A program made the position numbers and the translations under genes. From Paenibacillus turpanensis (lineage in GTDB: Bacteria; Bacillota; Bacilli; Paenibacillales; YIM-B00363): a stretch of 64,000 nt of DNA. The stretch is taken from NCBI RefSeq assembly GCF_011421635.1, contig NZ_WTLI01000015.1:62001-126000 (forward strand). Reading direction: 5' to 3'. Of the stretch, positions 17,501-24,578 are shown one piece after another (the stretch's first letter is position 1; the number at the start of each line of letters is the position of its first letter). Under the pieces are notes generated by a model. The model had not been told where the DNA came from, searched no databases, and was given only the letters and a program-made list of their open reading frames with translations.

Positions 17501-18500
17501 CGGTTCGATTGAGCAGGATGTGTACAAGGATCCGGATCTGTCCAAGCTCAAGGAAGCGTTGAGCGGAATGGGCGGCGATCCATACAATTTGAATCCGGGC
17601 AACGGAACAGCCGTTAAATTTTATACGCGCAATTCCACTTCGGATTTAAAGAACTTGGTTGTCCCATCGAAGCGTGGAGAGCTGACGCTGCAGTATGATC
17701 CTTCGATTCGTTCGGAGGCATGGAAGTACGTGACTGTGATGCAGTTCGGCGTATACGAGACAGCGGATGGCTACTCCACGCTGGGCTGGAGAAACATCGG
17801 AGGCGTAGTGGACCAGAAGAAAAACACGATTACGGTGCCGATCGACAGCTTCGGTTATTATGTTCCAATGTATATGTTCGACAGCTTTGACGATGTGATC
17901 TCGCACGATTTTGCTAGAAATGATCTGGATATTTTGTATTCGAAGGGTATTATGAAGAATAAGGTTCAGGGGCTGTTTGTTCCGAATGATCCGATTAGCC
18001 GCGGCGAATTCGCAACGGTATTGGTTAAAGCGTTTGATATTCCTCTGAATTATGAAGGGACAGGCTCTTTCATTGACGTCTTCCGTTATAATTCTTCAAC
18101 GGGCTCGATGTACGATTACAAATATATCGAGACAGCGGCAAGAGCAGGTATCGTCCGGGGGAATGCGGGAGGACGTTTCTCACCGAATTCTACAATTACA
18201 AGAGAAGAAGCCGGTGTGATGATCGCACGTGCGGCAGAGCTTAAGCTCAGCACGAGCGAAACCAAGACACAGCAGGCGCTTCAAAAGCAGTTCACCGATG
18301 CTACCGATATTGAGTTTTACGCACGGCCGTCGATTGAAGCCATCGTCAAGGCAGGCTTTATCACCGGCAGAGAAAACGTGCTGCAGCAGGGCGATGAGAA
18401 GAAGACGTATCGCTTTGATCCGAAAGAGAATATCACAAGAGCAGAAACAGCGGTAATCATGATTCGCGTCATGAAGTCGCAGAAGAAGATCCCGAAGTGA
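14580..18500 (+). CDS. large surface protein with three C-terminal SLH domains
   Basis: A secreted ~1306-residue protein. TTG at 14580 is chosen: AGAGGAGGA stands at 14565-14573 and translation then begins with a signal peptide (LTRMRASWLSFLLIAALLAALLPPVQAKA). An upstream in-frame TTG at 14445 lacks a ribosome site. The first ~1090 residues are Ser/Thr/Asn-rich and look like repeated beta-sandwich modules. Three SLH domains follow at about residues 1100-1155, 1160-1225 and 1233-1300; ITREEAGVMIARAAEL and ITRAETAVIMIRVM are typical of them. SLH domains bind pyruvylated wall polymer, made by the csaB group just upstream. The role of the large N-terminal part is unknown; a minor S-layer or outer-wall protein is likely. 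Confidence 0.9.
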   Translation: MLTRMRASWLSFLLIAALLAALLPPVQAKATAVISFSNISTSQSNPTQVTSNSIDIEFLVSGVTIDSNFINNLYYSVGNLNSGTAGTPIRNNKALQNTTNGSMTFSSVKLTQGLNEIYIKYGDPNTVASSAAYVYYTPTTNITNLKFNDADFIGGTTDIYPKTAPATPYISGMSPNADSITATLVGNTTKLEGPKDTQGNFSIFLSRTGSPIKAGDNQIKIVAQNPTNSSYVTRSFVYDDGDAFAFEGQMDNVLGATDPAAFSPLFGETTLQVTSPSVRFKSYLKVPLETNAGVTEMKYNFVEVSVKGGNTYECDLTALTCTDQGSGTTLSLTAVNALSTAAYKVFSLPELPMTLDPMVKEQSIVVSFVSGSGSVPPQTVYSFDYVNPNIPYVNRVEDLLSGVNLSRTPALNGVTRQPITLRAHTTTNPAPSKVEFVVDGMAAVEATQVLNGTTPVAGQYEVTLKDIPDGIRALKVIPYDAGGMQQAAGILTFQLNVSSAPFFNPLNFTDGTIINDLTKYAVGDNYDHDPTSATEYNHKYGFLGRLFNMPSADTTNVIAKLDGVSLTTPLYKVFNDPAVENDEYVAVYLDRPQATKLKDGRHSISLEFYVGGQLVSSASYNFFLFEQPTPAFGNVTPGPDNQDFIKGQSDEYYATTESMVQFTGELNNIDTLKFKITRAKPDNTTQVIEQIYKYSNGAMTLFSSDPTGTATQIPTISCTGVSTNQCASSVFTTINIPILHADNQSGKGQSYFEFTITNNSGITVQKTITIAKEPLPYKVLSPKLVKNSEGKEHVSINSNFLEIFLVADGATSVLFGKEEVLPKVDKGGTITGEVDKEYFYYVLKEVKAGTSTVKFTVMRGTEKTNGSFTIYNANASIEGASLLMPINSTMKVFNSFATIKFPKNTQLMRNDPTAPEKYYTTDRQIYFGLANVTDGRVNKVSDSSSVADGNATFWLREESGRFRAASPHMLWVDAGSIEQDVYKDPDLSKLKEALSGMGGDPYNLNPGNGTAVKFYTRNSTSDLKNLVVPSKRGELTLQYDPSIRSEAWKYVTVMQFGVYETADGYSTLGWRNIGGVVDQKKNTITVPIDSFGYYVPMYMFDSFDDVISHDFARNDLDILYSKGIMKNKVQGLFVPNDPISRGEFATVLVKAFDIPLNYEGTGSFIDVFRYNSSTGSMYDYKYIETAARAGIVRGNAGGRFSPNSTITREEAGVMIARAAELKLSTSETKTQQALQKQFTDATDIEFYARPSIEAIVKAGFITGRENVLQQGDEKKTYRFDPKENITRAETAVIMIRVMKSQKKIPK

Positions 18501-18509
18501 TAAGGGAAA

Positions 18510-18547
18510 AAGGGCCGTCGGACTTGATCCGGCGGCTCTTTATTTGT
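18510..18547 (+). terminator. intrinsic terminator after the first SLH protein
   Basis: GCCGTCGG (18514-18521) pairs with CCGGCGGC (18529-18536), extended by outer A-T and G-T pairs. TTTATTTG follows, a modest U tract. Confidence 0.75.
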
Positions 18548-18573
18548 AAATTTGACTTGGAAAAAGTTATGGC

Positions 18574-18602
18574 GTGACGATGGTGATATATCATAGTATA
18601 CT
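18574..18602 (+). promoter_or_regulatory. candidate S-layer promoter P1
   Basis: GTGACG (18574-18579), a 17-base spacer and TATACT (18597-18602). Transcription from here would give a leader of roughly 335 nt. Confidence 0.45.
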
Positions 18603-18795
18603 AGGTTTCGTAGACGAGGCGTACACACAAGAGTATAGCAAATGAGGCAACAGGAGCTCGTGAGTACGTCGAAAAAAAAGTTTCAGCAGCCCCGCAACTT
18701 TTCGAAACACTGAGCGTTTAATTAGATGTACTTAACAACAGCGACATTAACGACGCAGGCGACAAGGTCAAGTAGAACTTTTTGCCAAATAGCAC

Positions 18796-18825
18796 TTGTA
18801 TAATGCTAGACTTGCGTTGTATAAT
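18796..18825 (+). promoter_or_regulatory. candidate S-layer promoter P2 (duplicated TATAATG)
   Basis: TTGTAT (18796-18801), an 18-base spacer and TATAAT (18820-18825). A second TATAAT at 18799-18804 lies 21 bases upstream in the same TTGTATAATG context, so two staggered starts are possible. Confidence 0.45.
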
Positions 18826-18944
18826 GTTAAAGTGGTCTGCGTGTCTACTCTATCATTTTGTTTACTAGTTTCTGTAGTGCTTAAGTGCTATAGAACCCAA
18901 AATAGCTAATTTGTGCTCAACTTCGGAAAGGGGGTGACTCGACA

Positions 18945-21900
18945 ATGAGGGAAACGAGCTCCACTTTTATTAAAGAGAATCCTATACAACCGAAAGATCC
19001 CCAAGGAGGAGAAAAAAAGGTTATGAAGAAAAGTTTGTCCGCAATTTTAGCAGCATCCATGGCGTTCAGCATGTTCGCTTCCGTTGCATTTGGTGCAGAG
19101 AAAACAGCTCAAGAGAAATTTGACGAGCTGAAAGCAGAAGGCTTCTTCACAGGTTACGCTGACGGCACTGCAGGTCTTGACAAAGAAATGACTCGCGCTG
19201 AGTTCACTGCAGTTATCGCTCGCATGATGGGTCTTGAAGAAAAAGCTTCCGCAAATGACTTCAACGACGTAGCAGCTGGCCACTGGGCAGCAGGTTACAT
19301 CGGCGCAGTTAAAGAAGCTGGCGTAATCAACGGTGTTGGTAACGACAACTTCGATCCAGAAGGTAAAGTAACTGTAGAACAAATGGCTAAAATCCTTGTT
19401 GAAGCAGCTGGTCTGACTGTAGACAACACTGCAACTGTAGAAGGCGCAACTGAGTGGGCGGCTCCTTACGTGAAAGCAGCTGTTGCAGCTGGTTTCATCG
19501 CTGAGCAATCCAACTACGCTGTGAACGCTACTCGTGACATCCTTGTAACTGCTTCCTATGCAGCAGCTGACAAGCTTGCTCCAACTCCAGACAAAGTTTC
19601 TGTAACAGAAGCTAAAGCAACTGGTGTGTACACTGTTGAAGTTAAATTCAACAAAGAAGTAGACACAGCAAAAGCTGTAGTAACATTGAAGAAGGGAACT
19701 TCCACAGTTACTACAACTCCAACTTGGTCTGACGACAAGAAATCCGTTTCTTTGAAGACTGGTGCAAGAATTACAGCTGGTGAGTACACTGTTTCTGTAA
19801 CAGGTCTTGATGCAGCAACTGTTGACGTTACTTCCGCTAAATTCACTGCAGAAGACGAAAAAGTTTCGAAGATTGACTTCGTAAACTCCAATGATACACT
19901 TGCTTACAGTAAGAGTGTTGCGATCAAGGTGAAAGCAGTTAACCAATACGGGGAAACTGTTTCCACAGGTACTTCTAACTTTACTGCACTTGTATCCGGC
20001 AAAGCGCCTGCAACTTTCAAGAAGCAAGATGATGGTAGCTTCTTGATTACTGCTGACGTTGTAACTGACAAGAGCGTTTCCCAAGGAAACGGTATTGTGC
20101 CGGTTACTGTATACATGAACAACAGCCCAGTTAGTGTTTCGAAAAACTTCAAAGTAGGCACTGTTCCTATTCTTACTAAGATTGAATCTACAGGAGTTAC
20201 TTACTCCAACGCTAACAACGCTTTGACTAACGGCGACGACACTGCGTCTATTGCTCTTACGATGCTTGACCAGTACGGCAATGAAATCGTTAAAAAGCAA
20301 TTCACTGATAAGGAAATCAATGCGAACAACCTGAACCCTGTAATTACTCCTTACGAGGAAGAAATTAAGGTTGAAAAGGCTGATCCAGACGGTTCCCTTG
20401 CAGCTGAAGACATCTTTGATGACAACGACAAGCCGCGCATCAAGATTAAGTTGACAAAAAAGATTGACAAAACAGCTGATTACACTGTAAACATTTACGG
20501 TGGTACTTCCTCTGCTTCCGCGGTTATTAAAGTATCCGCAGCTGCAGTTCCAACAAAAGTAGAGTTTGAGCCTTCCGATATTACCATTGCATCGAACGAT
20601 GATGATGTGTTTATTCCAATCGTCGCTTATGACGCTAACGGAAACAAACTTTCCATTGAAGATGTCGTTGATGGCGTAGCTCGCTTTAAGTTTGATAGCT
20701 CTGCTGGTGTTGCAAGCCTTCAAGAAACTGGCAAGCACAAAGGTAAAGTTAAGATTGACTTCACTGGTGAAACTTTATCCGCAGGCTCCCGTATTTCGGT
20801 GACCGGTCAAATTAAAGATTCCCAAACTAATACTTTTGTTCAGTCATTCTTTGATGTTCAAGACCCACGTTACCCAGATCAAATCAACGTAAAAAATGAA
20901 GCTGAGAAAAAAGGTCTTCCTGGTTCCAGTGACGACGTTGAATTCCAGCTTGTAGACAACTACGGCAAAAACCTTGACGATATCGAAACAGTTGTTAGGG
21001 ATCGTAACGGTGAATCCTATAATCACCAAGTTAAGGTTAAAGTAACTACAAGCGGTACTGGTGTTACTGTTGCTGCCAAGAATGCAGCTGTTGAAGCACT
21101 TAAGAACGTGATTTCTGCAACAGAAAGCGAGTATGTTGTACCTGCAAACCTGTTCAAAGAGTTCAATGCTGGTTTTAAATTCAGCGTAGCTGAAAATGCT
21201 GTTGACACAGGAAAAGCTACAATTAAAGCAACTGTTGAAAGAAAGAAAACATCTGATACTTCCTTTAATGAGCAGGCTTCCGTTAGCCGTTCCTTTGAAT
21301 CGGTTAAAGCTGATGCTAAGTTGACTTACTCGATCAAGACAATCGGTGATCTGTTTGCAGCTAAAGACAAATTGGGAGATGACGCTGGCGCAGCTGCATC
21401 CAGCCCTTATGACAAGAAGATTTCCGTTGTAGCTAAGGACGAAGGCGGAACTACAGTTAAACTTCGTAACAATGCTGTTAAAGGTGTATCTGCAGACGCT
21501 AACGTAATTACTACAGCTATCAGTGGTAACGATGGTTACATTTTGGGTAACAAAGCTGGAACAACTACTGTAACAGCTGTTGTTTACACAAACAAAGGCG
21601 ACACTGTTTCCTTCTCGCAAAGCGTTACAGTTAAAGCAGACTCGATTACTGTTGCTTCGATGGAAGCTGGTAAGTCCGATAACACTTACGATCCAGCTAA
21701 CCTTCTGAATGCATATGACTACTTCACAGATGGAGAAGACGGTCTGACTGTTAAAGACAACTACGGCGTTTCCTATGAAAACCAAGCTATTGTCGATGCA
21801 TACAAAGGTTTGGGTGTTGTGTTCACAGCTAAGAGAACAAACGGAACTGGCACAGTTTACGTTGATCCACAAACAGGCGTATTGACAGTTAACGGCGATG

Positions 21901-21968
21901 TAAGAGAGTTCGTTCTTACTGCAACTGCACCTAACGGTCAATCCTTGAGCGTTGTAGTTACAAAGTAA
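18945..21968 (+). CDS. S-layer protein with three N-terminal SLH domains
   Basis: Probably the main S-layer protein. From the ATG at 19023, behind AAGGAGGA, it is 981 residues and starts with a clear signal peptide (MKKSLSAILAASMAFSMFAS, cleavage after AFGA). From the ATG at 18945, behind AAAGGGGG, it has 26 more residues of hydrophilic leader. Both sites have ribosome-binding sequences; the second gives the standard signal peptide. Three SLH domains fill about residues 28-190 (MTRAEFTAVIARMMGL, VTVEQMAKILVEAAGL and a third more diverged). The remaining ~790 residues are Ig-like beta modules rich in Val, Thr, Asp and Lys. Codon choice is very restricted (GCT, GTT, AAC, GAA), as in highly expressed genes. 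SLH domains anchor it to CsaB-pyruvylated polymer. Confidence 0.92.
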   Translation: MRETSSTFIKENPIQPKDPQGGEKKVMKKSLSAILAASMAFSMFASVAFGAEKTAQEKFDELKAEGFFTGYADGTAGLDKEMTRAEFTAVIARMMGLEEKASANDFNDVAAGHWAAGYIGAVKEAGVINGVGNDNFDPEGKVTVEQMAKILVEAAGLTVDNTATVEGATEWAAPYVKAAVAAGFIAEQSNYAVNATRDILVTASYAAADKLAPTPDKVSVTEAKATGVYTVEVKFNKEVDTAKAVVTLKKGTSTVTTTPTWSDDKKSVSLKTGARITAGEYTVSVTGLDAATVDVTSAKFTAEDEKVSKIDFVNSNDTLAYSKSVAIKVKAVNQYGETVSTGTSNFTALVSGKAPATFKKQDDGSFLITADVVTDKSVSQGNGIVPVTVYMNNSPVSVSKNFKVGTVPILTKIESTGVTYSNANNALTNGDDTASIALTMLDQYGNEIVKKQFTDKEINANNLNPVITPYEEEIKVEKADPDGSLAAEDIFDDNDKPRIKIKLTKKIDKTADYTVNIYGGTSSASAVIKVSAAAVPTKVEFEPSDITIASNDDDVFIPIVAYDANGNKLSIEDVVDGVARFKFDSSAGVASLQETGKHKGKVKIDFTGETLSAGSRISVTGQIKDSQTNTFVQSFFDVQDPRYPDQINVKNEAEKKGLPGSSDDVEFQLVDNYGKNLDDIETVVRDRNGESYNHQVKVKVTTSGTGVTVAAKNAAVEALKNVISATESEYVVPANLFKEFNAGFKFSVAENAVDTGKATIKATVERKKTSDTSFNEQASVSRSFESVKADAKLTYSIKTIGDLFAAKDKLGDDAGAAASSPYDKKISVVAKDEGGTTVKLRNNAVKGVSADANVITTAISGNDGYILGNKAGTTTVTAVVYTNKGDTVSFSQSVTVKADSITVASMEAGKSDNTYDPANLLNAYDYFTDGEDGLTVKDNYGVSYENQAIVDAYKGLGVVFTAKRTNGTGTVYVDPQTGVLTVNGDVREFVLTATAPNGQSLSVVVTK

Positions 21969-21990
21969 TACAGCAAGTTCTTTTTAAAAA

Positions 21991-22017
21991 AGAACCCCAA
22001 AAGGGGTTCTTTTTTTT
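21991..22017 (+). terminator. strong terminator after the S-layer gene
   Basis: AGAACCCC pairs with GGGGTTCT around AAAA, with an A run before it and a T run after it. The stem with flanking A and T tracts could work on both strands. Confidence 0.95.
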
Positions 22018-22031
22018 ATTTCATGCAACTA

Positions 22032-22060
22032 TTGTTTCCATTATTTCGTTTATATATACA
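22032..22060 (+). promoter_or_regulatory. sigma-A promoter of the 22.1-kb exported protein
   Basis: TTGTTT (22032-22037), a 17-base spacer and TATACA (22055-22060), 21 bases before the start codon. Confidence 0.55.
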
Positions 22061-22081
22061 AGAACTTGAGGAGGTTGGGAA

Positions 22082-24280
22082 ATGGATCGGAATAGGTGTA
22101 GAGTTAAAAGAACCGTGTCATTACTTTTAGTGCTTTTCGTTTTATTAGGAGGATTGTCTCCTACTGTTACTGCATCAGAAGGCCCTTCTAATGCCAATGT
22201 ATTAGGGCAAGTCGTAGTGAATAACGAAATTACGTTTGCTGTTGAAAACCTGATATTGATGGATGCAGAAAATGAGGGGATCTTAGCCTTTCAACTGAAC
22301 GTACAAAACAACAGTAATTCTGAATTGAATTTTATCGATTATTGGGTAAAGTTAAACGATAAGAAAGGGAATAATATTACGGTTAACAATTACACCGATA
22401 CCCAATCCAACAATGAGAAAATTGCAGCCAAAAGCTTTAAAACATTTAAGTTTTATTCAAAGATTAATAAAGATACGAAAATTAATGACTTAGTGTTTAG
22501 TATGATTAAATGGGACTTTTCAAAGGGTGATTTTGAGACGGTATTGGGTAAAATCGAAGTGCCCGATCAATATAACAGTATTACACAACCCGGTACACAT
22601 AAGACGGTTTCATTCAGTAATGCTAATTTAGATACGTACATAGAACGTGTGAGCCTTAACGCGAATGACAAATACAGTCTTCCATTTATATATTTTGAGT
22701 TAACCAATAAAAGCTCGCAAAGCGTCAAACCCAATGGTATTGAATTTATGCTAAAAACGAAAGATGGACTTTTGTATCCACTAACCGTGAATGGAATTAC
22801 AGAAAACACCGTCATCCAGCCACTTGAAACCAAGGAGATTAGTCTATCTGGTTCAATCCCTGTTTCAGCGGGGACAGAAAACTGGGAACTGCTAATGACT
22901 CATAGTATTAAAGATAAAAATGATGTTAAGATCAGCCTTCCATTAAGTCATTACGATTTACCTGCTATGTCAAAGCAGGAAGTCTCGATTGGAAACACCT
23001 ACGATTTTTCCACAAATGACGGAACGTATACGGCAGTTCTAGAGTCGATTCACCGTTTGCCTTGGGAAGATGATGATGTCTTGTCGGCTAAGATCAAGAT
23101 CGCAAACCTTTCAACTACTACTGTTCCTGTCCCGGATTTCGACGGGTACTTCAAATTAAACGATGTAATTCGGGTAGAGGCTGATGCACTAATCCAGGAC
23201 AGAGTAGTAGGTATTGCACCTTCACAAGAGGTCACTCTTCATCTCTATGGGAAAATACCTTACACCTCACAGTTTGAAAGATTAGAATTAAATCTGCAGC
23301 ATAAAACAGCAACTGATGGATCGACCAGTACGACTGAAGCCAAGACGAAAACGGAAGATTTAGTTCAATTTTTCCATACTTCAGAATTAACAAAGACAGA
23401 AGAAATACCAATAGGAGGTCAGTACCAAAAAGCTGCCTTAGGTTCAAGCGCAAATTATATGGTACAGAGCTTACGAGTATTTGATGGAGCATTCTCAAAA
23501 AAAGTCGCTGTAAATTTGATCATGGAGAATGCGGAAAAACGCTCGACGAATGTTGGTGTTCTTTTTGCACAGTTTAAGACCAATAAGGACTTAATGATAC
23601 CAGCTGAAGTAACTGAAATAAAAAGCAAGGTTATGCCGGGGGGAAAAGCCCATATTACTTTACAGGGTACTTTACGTAAGGATGTAGCTGTTGAAGACAT
23701 GAAACTGATTATTGGTGATGCAATTAGCTTAACGAATAATACTGATTCAAAAACCACTGATGATAAGAAAGCGGATGGATATATTAATGCTGTTTCATTC
23801 CGTTTAAATACAAAACAAGAGGAGCCTAAGGATTCTTTTAAAGAATTAAATTTATATCCTTACACGTTGTCTTTAAGTCGAATCGGAACTAAAGTTGAGT
23901 TTACTGGAGCCGGCGTAAGTGAAAAGGTTGAACTCACCTTTGATTATGAGTTGACTAAAGATGACACCATAGAAACCGCTGGAGACCGAAAAATCATTGT
24001 AGAGATGAAAGATAAAGAAGGTGTTTTCACCTTTGAACAAGAATTAGGTCTTGAAAAAACTACATTAGAAAAAGATAAAACGGCGACTTCTGATTCACCG
24101 GAAGACAAAACTCTAAAAATCGGAAAACACGACATTACGCTCTCAAAAGTGGATAACAACTTATTAACACATGTACGATCCTTAAAAACATATCAGCTTA
24201 ATGTGTATGAGCAAATTAGTACTGGCTACAAACGACTGATTGCTACGAAAGAATTAGAGTGGTTTATTTACGGCGAATAA
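22082..24280 (+). CDS. exported repeat-domain protein of unknown function (paralogue of the 29.0-kb protein)
   Basis: A 732-residue protein with a signal peptide at residues 1-31 (basic start, then SLLLVLFVLLGGLSPTVTA). The rest is predicted extracytoplasmic and reads as about four beta-sandwich-like units of 110-140 residues. Each has a pattern of hydrophobic strands, a PxGIEFxLKTKDG-type turn and a PxExKEIxLxG-type turn, then a C-terminal domain starting ELNLYPYTLSLS and ending in YQLNVYEQISTGYKRLIATK. The exported protein at 28987-30702 has the same architecture and end. No catalytic motif, Cys or LPXTG was seen. The gene is AT-richer than its neighbours. GAGGAGG precedes the ATG. It has its own promoter and terminator between the S-layer gene and the RND pump. 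Function unknown. Confidence 0.8.
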   Translation: MDRNRCRVKRTVSLLLVLFVLLGGLSPTVTASEGPSNANVLGQVVVNNEITFAVENLILMDAENEGILAFQLNVQNNSNSELNFIDYWVKLNDKKGNNITVNNYTDTQSNNEKIAAKSFKTFKFYSKINKDTKINDLVFSMIKWDFSKGDFETVLGKIEVPDQYNSITQPGTHKTVSFSNANLDTYIERVSLNANDKYSLPFIYFELTNKSSQSVKPNGIEFMLKTKDGLLYPLTVNGITENTVIQPLETKEISLSGSIPVSAGTENWELLMTHSIKDKNDVKISLPLSHYDLPAMSKQEVSIGNTYDFSTNDGTYTAVLESIHRLPWEDDDVLSAKIKIANLSTTTVPVPDFDGYFKLNDVIRVEADALIQDRVVGIAPSQEVTLHLYGKIPYTSQFERLELNLQHKTATDGSTSTTEAKTKTEDLVQFFHTSELTKTEEIPIGGQYQKAALGSSANYMVQSLRVFDGAFSKKVAVNLIMENAEKRSTNVGVLFAQFKTNKDLMIPAEVTEIKSKVMPGGKAHITLQGTLRKDVAVEDMKLIIGDAISLTNNTDSKTTDDKKADGYINAVSFRLNTKQEEPKDSFKELNLYPYTLSLSRIGTKVEFTGAGVSEKVELTFDYELTKDDTIETAGDRKIIVEMKDKEGVFTFEQELGLEKTTLEKDKTATSDSPEDKTLKIGKHDITLSKVDNNLLTHVRSLKTYQLNVYEQISTGYKRLIATKELEWFIYGE

Positions 24281-24290
24281 AGGTTACAAA

Positions 24291-24330
24291 AAACGATCCT
24301 GTCGAATCTACTTCGTGAGGATCGTTTTCC
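24291..24330 (+). terminator. terminator before the RND operon
   Basis: AAACGATCCT (24291-24300) pairs perfectly with AGGATCGTTT (24318-24327), with an inner CGAA/TTCG pairing. The following T tract is short. Confidence 0.75.
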
Positions 24331-24396
24331 ATTTCAGTCATATGACCCGCGGTTCAAATTGTTACTAAATTGTTCATACGTTATGACTATATTCAC

Positions 24397-24425
24397 CTGC
24401 CATTTTCGGCCTCCCTTGTTATAAT
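24397..24425 (+). promoter_or_regulatory. extended -10 promoter of the RND operon
   Basis: CTGCCA (24397-24402), a 17-base spacer and TATAAT (24420-24425) preceded by TG at 24417-24418, giving an extended -10. The leader to the pump start is about 145 nt. Confidence 0.65.
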
Positions 24426-24578
24426 AATCTACGTGGGCAAAATCGTGACTCGTGGTCATATTATGTCCTGTGGGGAGAACGGCTTAATAAAATATTTATG
24501 ATTTCAATGAAAACTGTTCGTCCTCATTTACGTAGAAGATGTAGAACAAAGGAAAAAGGATGGAGGAGTGCGAGCCTC

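Larger units (their letters stand above)
18548..18944 (+). other. long leader region of the S-layer gene
   Basis: About 400 bases without a gene. It holds three -10-like elements (18597, 18799, 18820), a possible hairpin around 18669-18707 (AAAAGTT/AACTTTT flanked by TCGA on both sides) and the first S-layer ribosome site AAAGGGGG at 18927-18934. Long leaders with multiple promoters are known for S-layer genes of Brevibacillus. Confidence 0.55.

Noticed and set aside
19047..20738. Long antisense open frame (563 codons) inside the S-layer gene
   Set aside because: It arises from the restricted codon use of the S-layer gene. The translation is rich in Cys, Ser and Asn with no fold-like pattern and no ribosome site.
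20844..21941. Second antisense open frame (365 codons) in the S-layer gene
   Set aside because: Same cause and composition as the first; no independent support.
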